Source: Acorus gramineus (lineage: Eukaryota > Streptophyta > Magnoliopsida > Acorales > Acoraceae). From it: a stretch of DNA of 64,000 bases. The translations under genes were made by a program, and so were the position numbers. Location of the stretch: assembly GCA_030737835.1 (NCBI GenBank), contig CM060852.1, forward strand, positions 9,344,507 through 9,408,506. The letters run 5' to 3'. A model generated the notes under the pieces. It worked only from the letters and a program-made list of their open reading frames with translations. It was not told the DNA's origin and made no database searches. Positions within the stretch are counted from its first letter, which is position 1, and each line of letters starts with the position of its first letter. Positions 24,401 to 34,436 of this stretch are shown here, in pieces.

Positions 24401-24500
24401 ATTAGCCACAGCGGGGATCGCACTCATGGATGGCCCAGATGGAACAGTTTGGAGGCCAAGCGTGCCGCTCGAACTACAAGAGACTGTTGCAAAGACCTAA
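19982..24500 (+). CDS. CARS: Cysteinyl-tRNA synthetase, probably plastid/mitochondrial
   Basis: This enzyme charges tRNA-Cys with cysteine. Exons are 19982-20337, 20416-20479, 21672-21833, 22636-22806, 22916-23197, 23301-23426, 23555-23758, 23866-23967 and 24267-24500. They join in frame to 566 aa with GT-AG introns throughout. The N-terminal 65 residues are rich in S, T, R and P, as expected of an organellar targeting peptide. Class I landmarks are visible: zinc-ligand Cys95 in YVCGVT, HIGH at 104-107, NFTDVDDK at the exon 2/3 region, HIECS at about 272-276 with a second zinc cysteine, FPHHENE and KMSKS at 332-336. The C-terminal helical domain includes the conserved QYERSDEIR segment. The order and bacterial-type length indicate the organellar enzyme rather than the longer cytosolic one. 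Introns 2 and 3 contain transposon fragments. Confidence 0.95.
20715..21055. mobile_element. Possible miniature inverted-repeat element in CARS intron 2
   Basis: Near the left end, gtgtttgtgcac is followed by atggaaaatgaa. Near the right end the reverse complement reads gtggtgtgcgtg followed by atggaaaatgaag. This gives imperfect inverted termini of roughly 30 bases around AT-rich, non-coding DNA. Ends are approximate and no target-site duplication was identified. Confidence 0.45.
21435..21482. repeat. AT dinucleotide microsatellite
   Basis: A run of alternating T and A, broken once, in CARS intron 2 shortly before exon 3. Confidence 0.85.
21958..22110 (+). mobile_element. tRNA-derived SINE-like sequence in CARS intron 3
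   Basis: The stretch ggattggtagctcc resembles an RNA polymerase III A box, and gtgtccgattccctg about 35 bases later resembles a B box (GGTTCGANTCC). Spacing is as in tRNA genes, but no cloverleaf is evident. A non-coding tail ending in T and A runs follows. Flanking duplications are only imperfect, so this is a tentative call. Confidence 0.45.
22150..22241 (+). mobile_element. 5'-truncated LINE-type insertion with target-site duplication
   Basis: A 70-base insert (22161-22230) ends in an A-rich tail and is flanked by exact 11-base direct repeats, ctaatggggat at 22150-22160 and 22231-22241. The sequence before the tail (taataaaagttcctacc) resembles plant LINE 3' ends. The duplication and tail are seen directly; the LINE assignment is inferred. 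Confidence 0.65.
24056..24215. repeat. Dispersed AT-rich repeat, copy in CARS intron 8
   Basis: Shares ttatgcaaaatcagttt, cagataattggt and ccaaacagtt, in the same order, with a segment at about 60335-60450 in the GT43 gene intron 1. Both then contain gtgttaaaaa. The left flank has agttttcagat and the right flank caaaagct-like motifs in inverted order, suggesting remnants of one small transposon family. Confidence 0.5.
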
Positions 24501-25376
24501 ATTTTGCACTAATTCATGGTGTTGATAGTTCACTACAATTCATTGTTTTTGCAAGTGTATAACATTACTCTTGCAATAGTGGTACTCCTAAATTATACCC
24601 AAATAAGTTCCGTCCTGTAATGAATTTGGCTTAAAGCTTAAGGTTTGAATTTTTTTGCTTCCCAGAATTCCCAATTGTTCAGAAAAATGTATGTAAATGA
24701 GAAATACCAGGTGAACAATTTGACTTCTGATGTTGAGCCAAGGAGATTTTAAAAATGAAAATTCTTAAAATTATGACATGTCTATGTATTTTCATGAAGA
24801 TGAATTTCGCCCAATAGAATATAGAAATCCATTAAAAAAAATTATTGTTAAAAAAAGCTCGATAAAATTATCCATCAAACCTATTCACAAAGCAACTCTA
24901 TTCACTCATTGACATGATTTGTTCACTCATGGATATGCTCCATCAAAAGCAAGACAAGACATAAACTTCATATAGAAAACACTCCACTAAAGAAAAAGAA
25001 TAAAAAAACAAAAAAGGAAAAAAAACACTGTGAAAGATAAAAAGTGATATATCTACTCAATCCACTAAAGAAAAAGAATAAAGCAACACTCCGAGTAGGA
25101 ATAAAGTGAAAGACAGGAAGTGATAACTCCACTAAAAAAAAGTGAATAAAAAAGACAAAACTTTAATATGAGTGAAATGACATCGGATCTCAAAACCTTT
25201 GAAATCCAGAGGAGAAGAAAAGCTATAAAAAGGAGAGCACAACATAAGTGAAGAGACATCCAAAGAGTGTTATCTCATAAAAAAATCTTGTTGTCTTATG
25301 TAATAGCTAGAATAAGGGAAGAAGAGGAAGGATCCTTATGAAACTTGGTAATGTAAGTATTTTATGATCTTTTGTC
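24501..25376. other. Intergenic region with imperfect local repeats
   Basis: The first 200 bases or so are probably the 3' UTR of the cysteinyl-tRNA synthetase gene. About 24975-25160 contains several imperfect direct copies of a short unit including tccactaaagaaaaagaataaa and gtgaaagaxaaaaagtgata. I see no gene. Confidence 0.5.
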
Positions 25377-26455
25377 TTGTCCTATGAATCACTTTTTTAT
25401 AAGTATATGCATACATACATTGAATCACACATCTATCTCTTTGCGAGTAGCAGCATTTCGAGGAGCTACTCGAAAAAGATGATGTTGTTTGTCTTCTTCA
25501 CTTGCCTCGTAGTCTTCACTAGAGGTCTGATCATCAGCTATGATATCGACATCTCGAGTGGTGTGACTATGATGCAGCCCTTTCTTTCCATTGGTGTATG
25601 TTGAAAAGAGCCCGAGCCTGTACTACAAATACGACAGTCTGAAGCTCACCCTCTTCACCTCCTCTCTCTATTTGGTGGCTCTGGTCGCCTCCTTCTTTGT
25701 GTCTACTGTGACGCAGAAGTTCGATCGGAAGACCACGATGTTGCTCGGTGGTCTCATATTTCTAGTGGGCGCGGTCATCAACAACTTCTCACATATGCTC
25801 GCGATGCTTATCATCGACCGTGTGCTCCTTGGTGTTAGCATCGGCGTCGACTTCGCCGATCAATTTATGCCACTCTACCTCTCCGAGATGGCCCTGACGA
25901 AGCTCCGATAAATGCCTGACATCGGTTTCCATCTAATGATCATCATCGGCTTCCAACCTCATCAACTACTCCACATCAAAGATCAAGTCCGACAAGGGGT
26001 GGCGCATCAGCCTTGGCATTGTCGCTGTCTCGAACCATATCATCAACCTCAGCTCGCTCTTTTCCTCCCAGACAACCCCAACTCCCTTATTGACCGCGGC
26101 AGTGATGACACAGTCAAGGACATGCTCCGCCGCATACACAACACCTCTGACATTCACCAAGCGTACACTGACTTGGTTGCTGTGATGGAGGCTTCCAAAG
26201 CAGTTGAGAAGCCATGGAGGAACATACTGAAGAAGAAGTACATAGCCCAGATGGTGATGACCATGATGATTCCATTCTTTTAGCAGCTCACTGAGATCAA
26301 TGTGATCATGCTCCACATGCTAGTGTTGTTCAAGACGAGCGGTTTTGGAGACCACGTATCCCTCTTATCATCGGTCATCACCGGACTCGTTAACCGCATC
26401 ACCACATTCCTCTTTGTCTTCACTGTTGATAGATCAAGTCGTCACTTCCTCCGTC
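25377..26455 (+). pseudogene. Sugar transporter (STP/MST, MFS) pseudogene, forward arm
   Basis: Successive frames read as pieces of a plant monosaccharide/H+ symporter in the right order. They include [18 protein letters not shown], then [95 protein letters not shown] and TVDRSSR. The frame breaks at about 25600 and after the sequence for MALTKLR at 25911. An in-frame TAG at 26281-26283 replaces the glutamine expected after MMIPFF. No complete reading frame remains and the C-terminal half is missing. It converges on an inverted partial copy starting at about 26463. Confidence 0.85.
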
Positions 26456-26462
26456 TATCAAT

Positions 26463-27075
26463 GGTGAAGATGGAGAGAAATGTGGCGATGCGGTTAACGA
26501 GTCCGGTGATGACCGATGATAAGAGGGGGTGTGTGGTCTCCGAAACCGTTCGTCTTGAACAACACCAGCATGTAGAACATGACTGCATTGATCCCAGTGA
26601 GTTGCTAAAATAAGGGGATCATCATGGACATCACCAACTGTGCTCTATACTTCCTCTTTATTATGTTCATGGCTTCTCAACCTCTTTTGAAGCCTCCAAT
26701 GTAGCGACCAAGTCGGTGCTCTTCATTGATGTCTGAGGTGACGCGAACAATGGAGCGACCAAGTCGGTGCTCTTCATCGATGTCTGAGGTGACGCAAATG
26801 CGACAGAGCATGCCCTTACATCATCGTAGTCACGGTCGCTAAGGGAGTTGGGGTGTCAGGGAGGAAGAATGAGCTGAGGGTGATGATGATGTCCAGGACG
26901 ATGGTGAGGCCAAGGCTGATGCGCCACCCCTCGCCAAACTTGATCTTTAATTGAAAGCCGATGAAGATAAGACCTTTGGTGGTGGCTACGAGACAGGTGA
27001 TGAACATCATCATCTTCCTTCGGTATCTCCTTGAAATGCTGCTACCCACAACGACTATCCCTGTCATTTCCAAAA
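26463..27075 (-). pseudogene. Sugar transporter pseudogene, inverted and internally deleted arm
   Basis: Read on the minus strand from about 27070 downwards, this repeats the forward arm: SSISRRYRRKMMMFITCLV, then a jump (deletion of the first membrane-span block) to IGFQLKIKFGEGWRISLGL and SSFFLPDTPTPL. It continues through EASKEVEKP, MMIPLF, the same TAG before QLTGINAVMFY, and GFGDH up to the junction with the forward arm at about 26460. The shared TAG indicates that the ancestral copy was already broken before the inverted duplication. A 51-base tandem duplication (26703-26797) lies inside. Confidence 0.8.
26703..26797. repeat. 51-bp tandem duplication in the pseudogene
   Basis: The block agcgaccaagtcggtgctct, continuing to gtctgaggtgacgc, occurs at 26703 and again at 26754 with one substitution in the shared part. 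Confidence 0.85.
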
Positions 27076-27659
27076 TTTTCACAAAAACTTTTTCACACAA
27101 AATACAAAGGAAAGAAAAATAGAGATGTGATTAAATAAATGTATGTATGCTTTAGTTTTATCTTAAATTAAACAATTATTAAATTCCAACATGTATGGCT
27201 ATGAACTGTGCAATAAAACTATTTAGAAACTTAGAATACTTATTTTAAATAACTCGTTTACTTCCTTCGTATTTTAAAAAAAAAATTACCCTGAGATCAC
27301 TGGGTATTATGGGCTCTCAAATTATATATTATTATATAATATATCTGATGTCATTAATAACATCATTATTTCCACCCCTTTGTTTGTCTAACCCACCCCA
27401 TTATCTTACCCACCCATTCAGCTTTTAAAAAAAATAACAAATCGACCCCAACATCTTTATATAATATGACAATGATGTATGACAGCTTTAATATAACACA
27501 AAATGAAATGCCTATTTTTTATTAATGTTTTTTTATAAGAATATTTACTTTATTCATTCTGGTTGTGTAGAAAAGGTATACATCTATACATCTTAATTTA
27601 TCTTTCAGGTGGACTAAGTCGAGTAACTATTTGAGTATTTGCCCTTTCGGCCTCACAAT

Positions 27660-27965
27660 AATTAAAAAAATAGATTTTTAGTTTTAAGTCTCTAAAAATT
27701 ATATGATTTAGTGATTGATCCCTCACTTCTTCATATTTTGATTTAAGTCCTCAGATTTAAATGGTATGTTCCTTTTTAGTCCCTCCCAGAGACCTATCTC
27801 TAAATTATTTAGTTTTCTTTTTAATCTCTAAGAGGGACTAAAAAAGAACATACCCTTGAAATTTGAGGATTTAAACCAAAATATGAAGAAGTGAGGAATC
27901 GATCATATCGATCATTAAATCATATAGTTTACAGGACTTAAAACTAAGAATCCCTTAAAAAAATC
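27660..27965. mobile_element. Fold-back MITE with arms of about 125 bp
   Basis: The left arm contains tagttttaagtc, tatatgattta, cctcacttcttcatatttt and ctttttagtccctc. The same blocks recur in inverted order in the right arm (gagggactaaaaaag, aaaatatgaagaagtgagg, taaatcatata, gacttaaaacta). The transcript of this region would form a long hairpin. A second, shortened copy lies at about 30722-30890. Confidence 0.8.
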
Positions 27966-28254
27966 CCTATTTGAGTATCAAATATAGTATTAAAATGACA
28001 GATAATCTCAACATTTCTGTGACCAAATAGTATAAGAATATCGTTTCATATTTCAACAGGCTATAGTATACATTCAATAGAAATATGTTAGGTATAATAA
28101 TTCTTTTAATTTTCTTTATAGGATGTACTCATCCAGTGTAAGTACAAATTTTTATTTTTAAAAATTATACTCCAATGAAACTCAAAGGAAAATGTAAGGA
28201 ACAAAGAATGTATATATTAGGTTTTTTTTTTTTTTTTCAGACGCATATGGATCA

Positions 28255-28455
28255 ATAGAAAATTTTCGAAGCATACACTCACATTAACAAGGTATATATA
28301 TCAATAGAAATTTTTTATTTTTTTTGTAAATTCATCCATGCAATTCATTGGAGCGCATGCTTTATTTTTTATGAATACATGTACTTCATTAAATTATCTA
28401 TATTATTTTTAAAAAAAATCAAAACACATGAAGACTAGAATTAGGATTGAAAAGT
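28255..28455. repeat. Dispersed AT-rich repeat, second copy
   Basis: Shares with about 3220-3420 the ordered blocks catacactcacattaac/catatactcatattaac, aggtatat, tgcaattxattggag, tttatttttt and tcaaaacac. A shorter match, with attcattggagtatat and atgaag, lies at about 57630-57725. The three segments appear to be a family of non-coding repeats with unclear ends. Confidence 0.5.
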
Positions 28456-28811
28456 TCTCTTTGTATATGTGAACTGTTACACCCTACAGCCATTGTTTAT
28501 GGTCCAGTAGAATGCAACAGATCAAGGATTGCCTTCTGATTGATGTTAAAAAACTGTGTCCGTAAACATATTGAATTCTCTTTGCTTGCAATCAAATTAG
28601 CATTTGTTAAAACAAATGATCCATTGGTGTTGTATTAACATGAATTCACCTGATGAACAACAAAATCGTTTGCAAATCTACTCATGATTTATTAGTCTCT
28701 GATAGCCAAAATCAATATTTGAGTTCACAGCATCCCACCATGAAACATAAAAGGTTTAAGTATACAGTCTAAACTCACTAGTAATGTGACCATCACTTCA
28801 GATAGATCATC

Positions 28812-31338
28812 TTACTCTGTGTTTGAGACTTTGATCTGATCGATCGTTCTCTTCCCCTGTCGAAAGTCCTCCCAGAACAAATCATGGTACCCTTTCCCTG
28901 TCACTTTCTTGTATAATCTCGGTCGCTTCTCATCGATGAGACCTTCTGCAGGTTCTATCACTTTGTCTGCCTCCAGAGAATAGAACATGGCCACAGATAT
29001 CCTCTCCTTGGCCGGATTCGTCACAGCCCTATGCACTGGACTCTTGAACATGCCATTGCTCATTATCTGTTCCCAAACATACATTATCAGATAAATCATA
29101 TTGCTATATAACAACATCAGACAGCATCATAGCAGCATTACTTGCACCTGGTGATTTGTGAGCTACTTAAATTTTATATTTAAATTAGTCCGTTATCACC
29201 TATTGTTCTGTATGAAAACTCGTCACCAGCTCCAAATGAGGGAATAATTTGGCAATAGAAAAAATTTACAATTCGGGTTAGGGATAATTATGGAGAAAGT
29301 TTGGAAAATTAAATATTACAAAACAGAAGCGTCCGTTATAATGTTTGAATTTAGGCAAAATCATCAATAACCAAACACTAAAATCTAGCAGACCAAAACC
29401 TAATCAAGCATTTTCTTTCTTTTTTGGTTTTTAATCCCAGTTGCACAAGTAAAATGAAGTATGATGCTTTAATACATATATAATTCATCTAATACGTGAA
29501 TTATTGAATACGACATGTTATTAATGAGACCGATTCAAATGAGAATTGAACTTAATCAACTTATAATGAAAAGTGACATTTAATACCTGAATTAATCAAC
29601 AATTCATCATCAGGAACCAAAATATGAAATCGAACGAATCATTCAGTAACAACAGATAAGATTTACCTCCATGAAATCACCCATATTGATGATCAATGCA
29701 TGAGGAAGCGTAGGCACCATGACCCACTCTCCATCTTTTAAGACCTGAAGGCCCTCCACCTCATCGTCTGGCAATACAATGGTAATCACTGTGGCATCGT
29801 TGTGTGGTTTTATTCCAAACACTAGTTCTGGTCTCGAACAAGGAGGGTAGTAGTTAAACCTTGCAAACACCTCGGCCTTCTCATCAAAATACTGGACAAA
29901 GTAATTCTCATCCAAATCCACCATTTTTGCCATGGCTTTAAGAACATTGTTTGTCAGCAGCCTTGCCATTGTTGTATACTCATGCAATGCAGTTCTGCAT
30001 TAAATAACTGAATTATCAACTAACATAACATTTATACCATATAAACTACAATGCAAAGTTACCTGCATTGTCTTCAGTTACCTGAAAGAGCTAGGCTTTT
30101 CTGGCCAAAAATTTGGCTTTCTCTCATTCTCTGGCTCGACTAATAGGTACAAGCGATCAGACCAATCAAGTATTTGATCCTCAGAAGCAACTCGGTCATT
30201 TCCATAGCCTTCTAAGCCTGGCTCCTTACCACCTTCAATTACATTGGAGTACCTCTGCTTCTCTTCCACTGGAAGTTTGAAAAACTCTCTTGTGATGTTT
30301 CGTACCTCGTCTAGAACGGAATTTGGAATCCCATGTCCTATGGCCTGGAACATGACAACCCAAGCTCTGAATTATATTCTGAAATTAATTAAAGATAGTG
30401 TCACTCATATCTTGGAGAAGTAATTGATCAATGATGCGCAATTTCAGTATGTGACCATCTCAACTCACCCAACCATCAGTTTGGTTCAGGATTAGGTTGG
30501 GTTCGGGTAGGATTCGGTTTTCGCTTCAAAGTTGTATCCTTTTAATTAATTTGAACTCTATAAGGGTGCAGGTGCAACTTTGGCTGCTTAAATCAAATTT
30601 GAACCGATTCAAACTAATTTTTTTAAAATTTTGGTAAATAGTTTTATGATTTGGTTTGGACATGGATTGAAAAATTAATAAATTGATCTATATTGGTTTG
30701 GTTTTACTTAAAAAAAAAAGGGATTTTTATTTTTAAGTCCTCATAAACCATAGGATTTAGTGATCGATTCCTCAATTCTTCATATTTTGATTTTAGTCCC
30801 TAGATTTAAAGGATACGTTCCTTCTTAGTCCCTGGAAGGGATCAATCCCTAAATAGATATGTTTACAGAACCTAAAAACTAAAAAACCAAAAAAAAAAAA
30901 AATGAATTAACTGAACCAAACCGAATTAAATTTAAATATGTGATTATTCATAATAAATATCCATTTAGATCATTCTTTTATATTAAAAACTACATTGTTA
31001 TGCCATTAATATTTATAAAAAAATAAATATACTTATTTATATCATTTTGATATTTATGTGGTCGATCTCAAATTCTCAACATCAAATACATGGACAAGAA
31101 AACCTCCACCAAATCAAAAGTACAAAAGACGCCTGACCTGAAACAAGCCCCAGGACTGGAGAGCTGATTTGAACTTCCCGATCTCTCCGCCGTCGGATTC
31201 GAAGACGAGGCCGAGATCGACGGTTGGGATTGGCGACCGAGGCGAGGGAACTACGATGGGCCTGTCGGGTTCCCTCTGGATGTACCGGACGGGTGGATCC
31301 TGGCCGTCCATCGCCAGCTCCTGCACTCGCTGCTGCAT
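28812..31338 (-). CDS. 2-oxoglutarate/Fe(II)-dependent dioxygenase (DOXC-type)
   Basis: Plant 2-OG oxygenase of the large family that hydroxylates or demethylates specialised metabolites and hormones; the substrate cannot be told. Exons in transcript order are 31338-31138, 30344-30082, 29994-29667 and 29066-28812. They join in frame to 348 aa with GT-AG introns. The N-terminal DIOX_N region (IPTVDLG, SWGLFQAIGHGIP) is followed by the double-stranded beta-helix. Iron ligands are the HND of IKPHNDATV and the His of SPVHRAV; the 2-oxoglutarate-binding arginine is in RISVAMFY. EGYGNDRV, DWSDRLYL and FWPEKPSSFR resemble homologues annotated as codeine O-demethylase-like or SRG1-like. The codons just upstream of the chosen ATG (reading PDSLARSTAE) look like further homologous N-terminus but follow an in-frame TGA, so the protein may be slightly shorter than its relatives. 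Intron 1 carries a MITE remnant. Confidence 0.92.
30722..30890. mobile_element. Shortened copy of the 27.66-kb fold-back MITE, in dioxygenase intron 1
   Basis: Shares tttttaagtcct, gatttagtgatcgattcct, ttcttcatattttgattt and cttagtccct with the left arm of the element at 27660. The right arm is reduced to a short inverted remnant (aatccctaaata, then acctaaaaacta). It looks like an internally deleted sibling. Confidence 0.65.
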
Positions 31339-32761
31339 CTCTGCCGTTGACCGTGCAAGACTGTCAGGCTTTCAATGGAGTTTCCTTTTGATAGCTCGTC
31401 CTTTTATGTGTTGCACTCAAAAGTCTTACAAAGCATCGTTTCATAATGATATATAAATATAAATTAATTATCCTACATTAATAAAAGTCTATGCATTCGA
31501 AATTGAAGCATAGGGACGGGACAGGTGTCCCTGATTTAGATAACTCTTTCTAGGAATGAGATCATGGTCACACTTTGTATAATTTTTATTTTCCCTTCTC
31601 AGTCTCCCCCTTGTGTTTTTCTTTCTTTTTGTCTTTCTTTCTCACCCATTAGATTCTGTAAATCAGAATTTATTAGTAAAAAAAGACAAAATCTATATTT
31701 ATTTATTTAAAAAAAATCCTACATGAACCATGGTCTTAATTAAAAAGGAACTAAAAAATGCTTAAAACAATTTTCGGCGCCCTCTCATTTGTGATATTCT
31801 CCTCTCATATGCATTGATTTTTTAATGCATATTTTATGTAACAAGTTACACATTTAATATAAAATAAATAGTTCAATGAATTATATAAATCAATTTATAA
31901 AACAGAAAAAATTATATATATTTTTAGAATTTTAATAAAATGTATATCTAGTTAGATATATGAAAAATTGTACGTGAGATTCTAAATGAGATTGTGTATA
32001 ATAACCTCTATTAAAAAGAATTTTTAAGAACACATATAATATGAATAATGTTAGGGGCAATTCATAGGTCAGTCTCACATGCAGACGGTTCACACACATT
32101 TTAATTTTTTTTAATAATGAATGTGAAATGTATATGTTTTAATGATGTATTGCATTAATCATTGATTGAAAAATATAAAAATTATTAATAAAATATATAT
32201 TTTATTAAATAAATTTTAAATGCATGAACAGTCCACTTCGTACTGATTGATTGCCTCACCTCTTGGTAGACACACGTAATGCCAAGCACACTAACCCTTT
32301 GGAATTTGTGTCAATTTTAATGCATTTTTCACTTATTAGAAATATTTTATTATCCCTAGATATGTTCACTGCCCTATGACAAGCCGTAGATAATAACAAT
32401 ATACCCTCTCATTGATGGGATCTACAAATAAACATGTCAACATCAGTCAGACACATGAAAAGGAAGCACTTCTAAACGTTTGGCACACACACATTAATAT
32501 TTATATTTAGATATTTTGAGAATAAAATGAATATGAATATTTTTGATAGGTCAAAAATGATGATAAAAATTCTAACACCAACCATTCAATTCATAACCAT
32601 TACAGGATGGAAAAAAAACGATGTTTTAAAAAACTATCCGTTTGTTATTTGTTAGATCAGTAAAATTAATGAGTTAAAAGTCATTGATTTAATTGTTAAA
32701 CAAATCAGATTTAAACCTCCTTTCTCTGCTCCATTAAGATATAGAATTGACTAATGCTAAG

Positions 32762-32985
32762 GTTCTGTTTGACAATACGTCTAGGGACGCTGCGTCGATG
32801 GAAGCGTAGGTGCGTTAGAGAATCTATGTTTTGAGGTGTTGGGGAAGCGAGCAATAAATATATACTAACCGCACAAACTCGACGCAAACGCAGAAGTTAC
32901 GAATTCCGTTTATTTAAGCGTCTGCGTCCGCGGGCGTCCGCCACCACCAACGCGGGTGGGACGTGGATCCAAACGGTGTCTATGT
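32762..32985. mobile_element. Possible GC-rich MITE
   Basis: About 220 bases rich in CpG-containing words (gcgtctgcgtcc, gcgggcgtccg, gacgctgcgtcg), unlike its surroundings. The termini resemble each other in inverted orientation (ctgtttga and tccaaacg). Several internal words recur inverted (gcgtcgatgg, ccgcgggcgtcc), so a folded structure is possible. No target duplication was found. Confidence 0.35.
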
Positions 32986-34025
32986 CAAAGAGTCAACTCA
33001 ATGCCACTCTTCTTGAACAACTTAAGAAAAGGGCCTTCTTTTTTCATTATCACTGATACAAAAATAACAAAATAACATTATTATGACAGGCAAATTTATA
33101 AAAATATGAAAATAATTTTTTTTGCAAAATTATTGAAATTTTGATGTTTTTTAAGCTTTTATTTAACATAATAACATGATTGTTGATTGTATTGTATAAA
33201 ATCAATTTTTTTTATTAAATTTATTATTTAAACAAATAATTAAATGCAAATTTTATGAATAAAGAATCGATCGATTTAATTAACGCATAATAATTTCTCA
33301 AAAACCATCGATTCAACTAGTGTGCTAATTGATTTTTATAGATGTTCTTGTACGGTTGAGTTTTGAGAGTAAATCGCATCAGAATTCGATCCGTTTATTA
33401 CATCTTTCTTTATTCACTGTTTAGTTTCCACCCCCTTCTAAAACAACAAATTATTCAAAAAATTCCTCCTAAAACACAATATTATTATAAAACCCCTTAA
33501 AATATTATCCGATTTGTAAAAAACTCAACAATCAACAAATTAAAAATGTTAAGAGAATATTTAATCTCAACATATGTTTATTTATTATTTTACTCTCCCA
33601 TTAGTGAAATAGGTCTTTTTGAGGTTAATGTGGTGGAATATTATATTTTAGGATTATTGATTTTTTTTTTTTTATCGAATGAACCTTTATTTTGAAGCTT
33701 TGTTTATGTCAAAAATGAATCTGCAGCACTCTAATGTCAAAATTGGGATAAAAACTGGGAATAAATGCTATCCTAGCCTTCAGGTGGAACAAAATATTCT
33801 AATTTTTATTTTAAAATTAGGATAACTGTACGCAGTTGATCCTGATTATTTTTTATATCAAGCAGAAAAAAACTGCCATCTCACTCACTTATTCCCATAA
33901 TTATTTCTTGTCCCACCACTTTTTCGCTTGCTAAAAGAGGTTGAAGAAGGATATTTAAGATTTTTTCATTAATGTGGAGAACAAAATAGTCAATATACAT
34001 AAGTTGAGGGGAGGAAACTAATAAA

Positions 34026-34078
34026 ACACCCCCCCCCCTCCCCCCCCCCCCCTCCCTTTTTTTTTTTTTTTTTTTTCA
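34026..34078. repeat. Homopyrimidine C/T tract upstream of the CNB-like gene
   Basis: About 53 bases of uninterrupted pyrimidine: C runs broken by single or paired T, then a run of about 22 T. It is 210 bases upstream of the TATA box. Such mirror-type tracts can adopt triplex DNA, and their length is prone to assembly error. Confidence 0.8.
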
Positions 34079-34286
34079 TCTCAGCATTTGTAAAAACAAA
34101 CAAAAATTTAACATGAAATAGTAGGAGGACTTTTCGTTAATTTTCCAATAAAAGCTTCTCTTTTTTTATGTTTTCGCGTTGGGAGGCTTTCGATGATGCC
34201 AAGGCCACAAAGGGCCCTCTTTTTTTCCTCCAAATCTTATCCCGCCCATTTATCATTTATTTGTCTCTCTCTCAGACCCCTCTCTC

Positions 34287-34294
34287 TATATAAA
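34287..34294 (+). promoter_or_regulatory. TATA box of the CNB-like gene
   Basis: TATATAAA lies 143 bases before the ATG at 34437 and directly after a CT-rich stretch, a common arrangement in plant core promoters. Use is inferred from position. Confidence 0.6.
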
Positions 34295-34436
34295 CCGCCT
34301 CGTTTGAGTTTCCTTCGATGTCTATACAATTTTAGTTTTACTTGTGTTCATGTGAAGAGGCTTTGAATTTGAGAGGGCCCATCCGGATCTGTTGAAAATA
34401 AAATAAAAAGGGGGGTTCTTTTTAAGTGAGGAAGAC

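Larger units (their letters stand above)
27100..28811. other. AT-rich intergenic region, no supported gene
   Basis: No coding sequence is recognised. It contains a fold-back element (27660-27965) and a copy of a dispersed AT-rich repeat (about 28255-28455). The stretch just below 28812 should be the 3' UTR of the dioxygenase gene on the minus strand. Confidence 0.5.
31339..34286. other. Intergenic region between divergent genes, no supported gene
   Basis: Promoter space of the dioxygenase gene (minus) and the calcineurin-B-like gene (plus). About 32760-32985 is a GC-rich island in AT-rich DNA, with tctgtttgacaat at one end and the inverted relative atccaaacggtgtc at the other, perhaps a MITE. 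A homopyrimidine tract lies at 34026-34078. The rest is AT-rich without coding signals. Confidence 0.5.
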
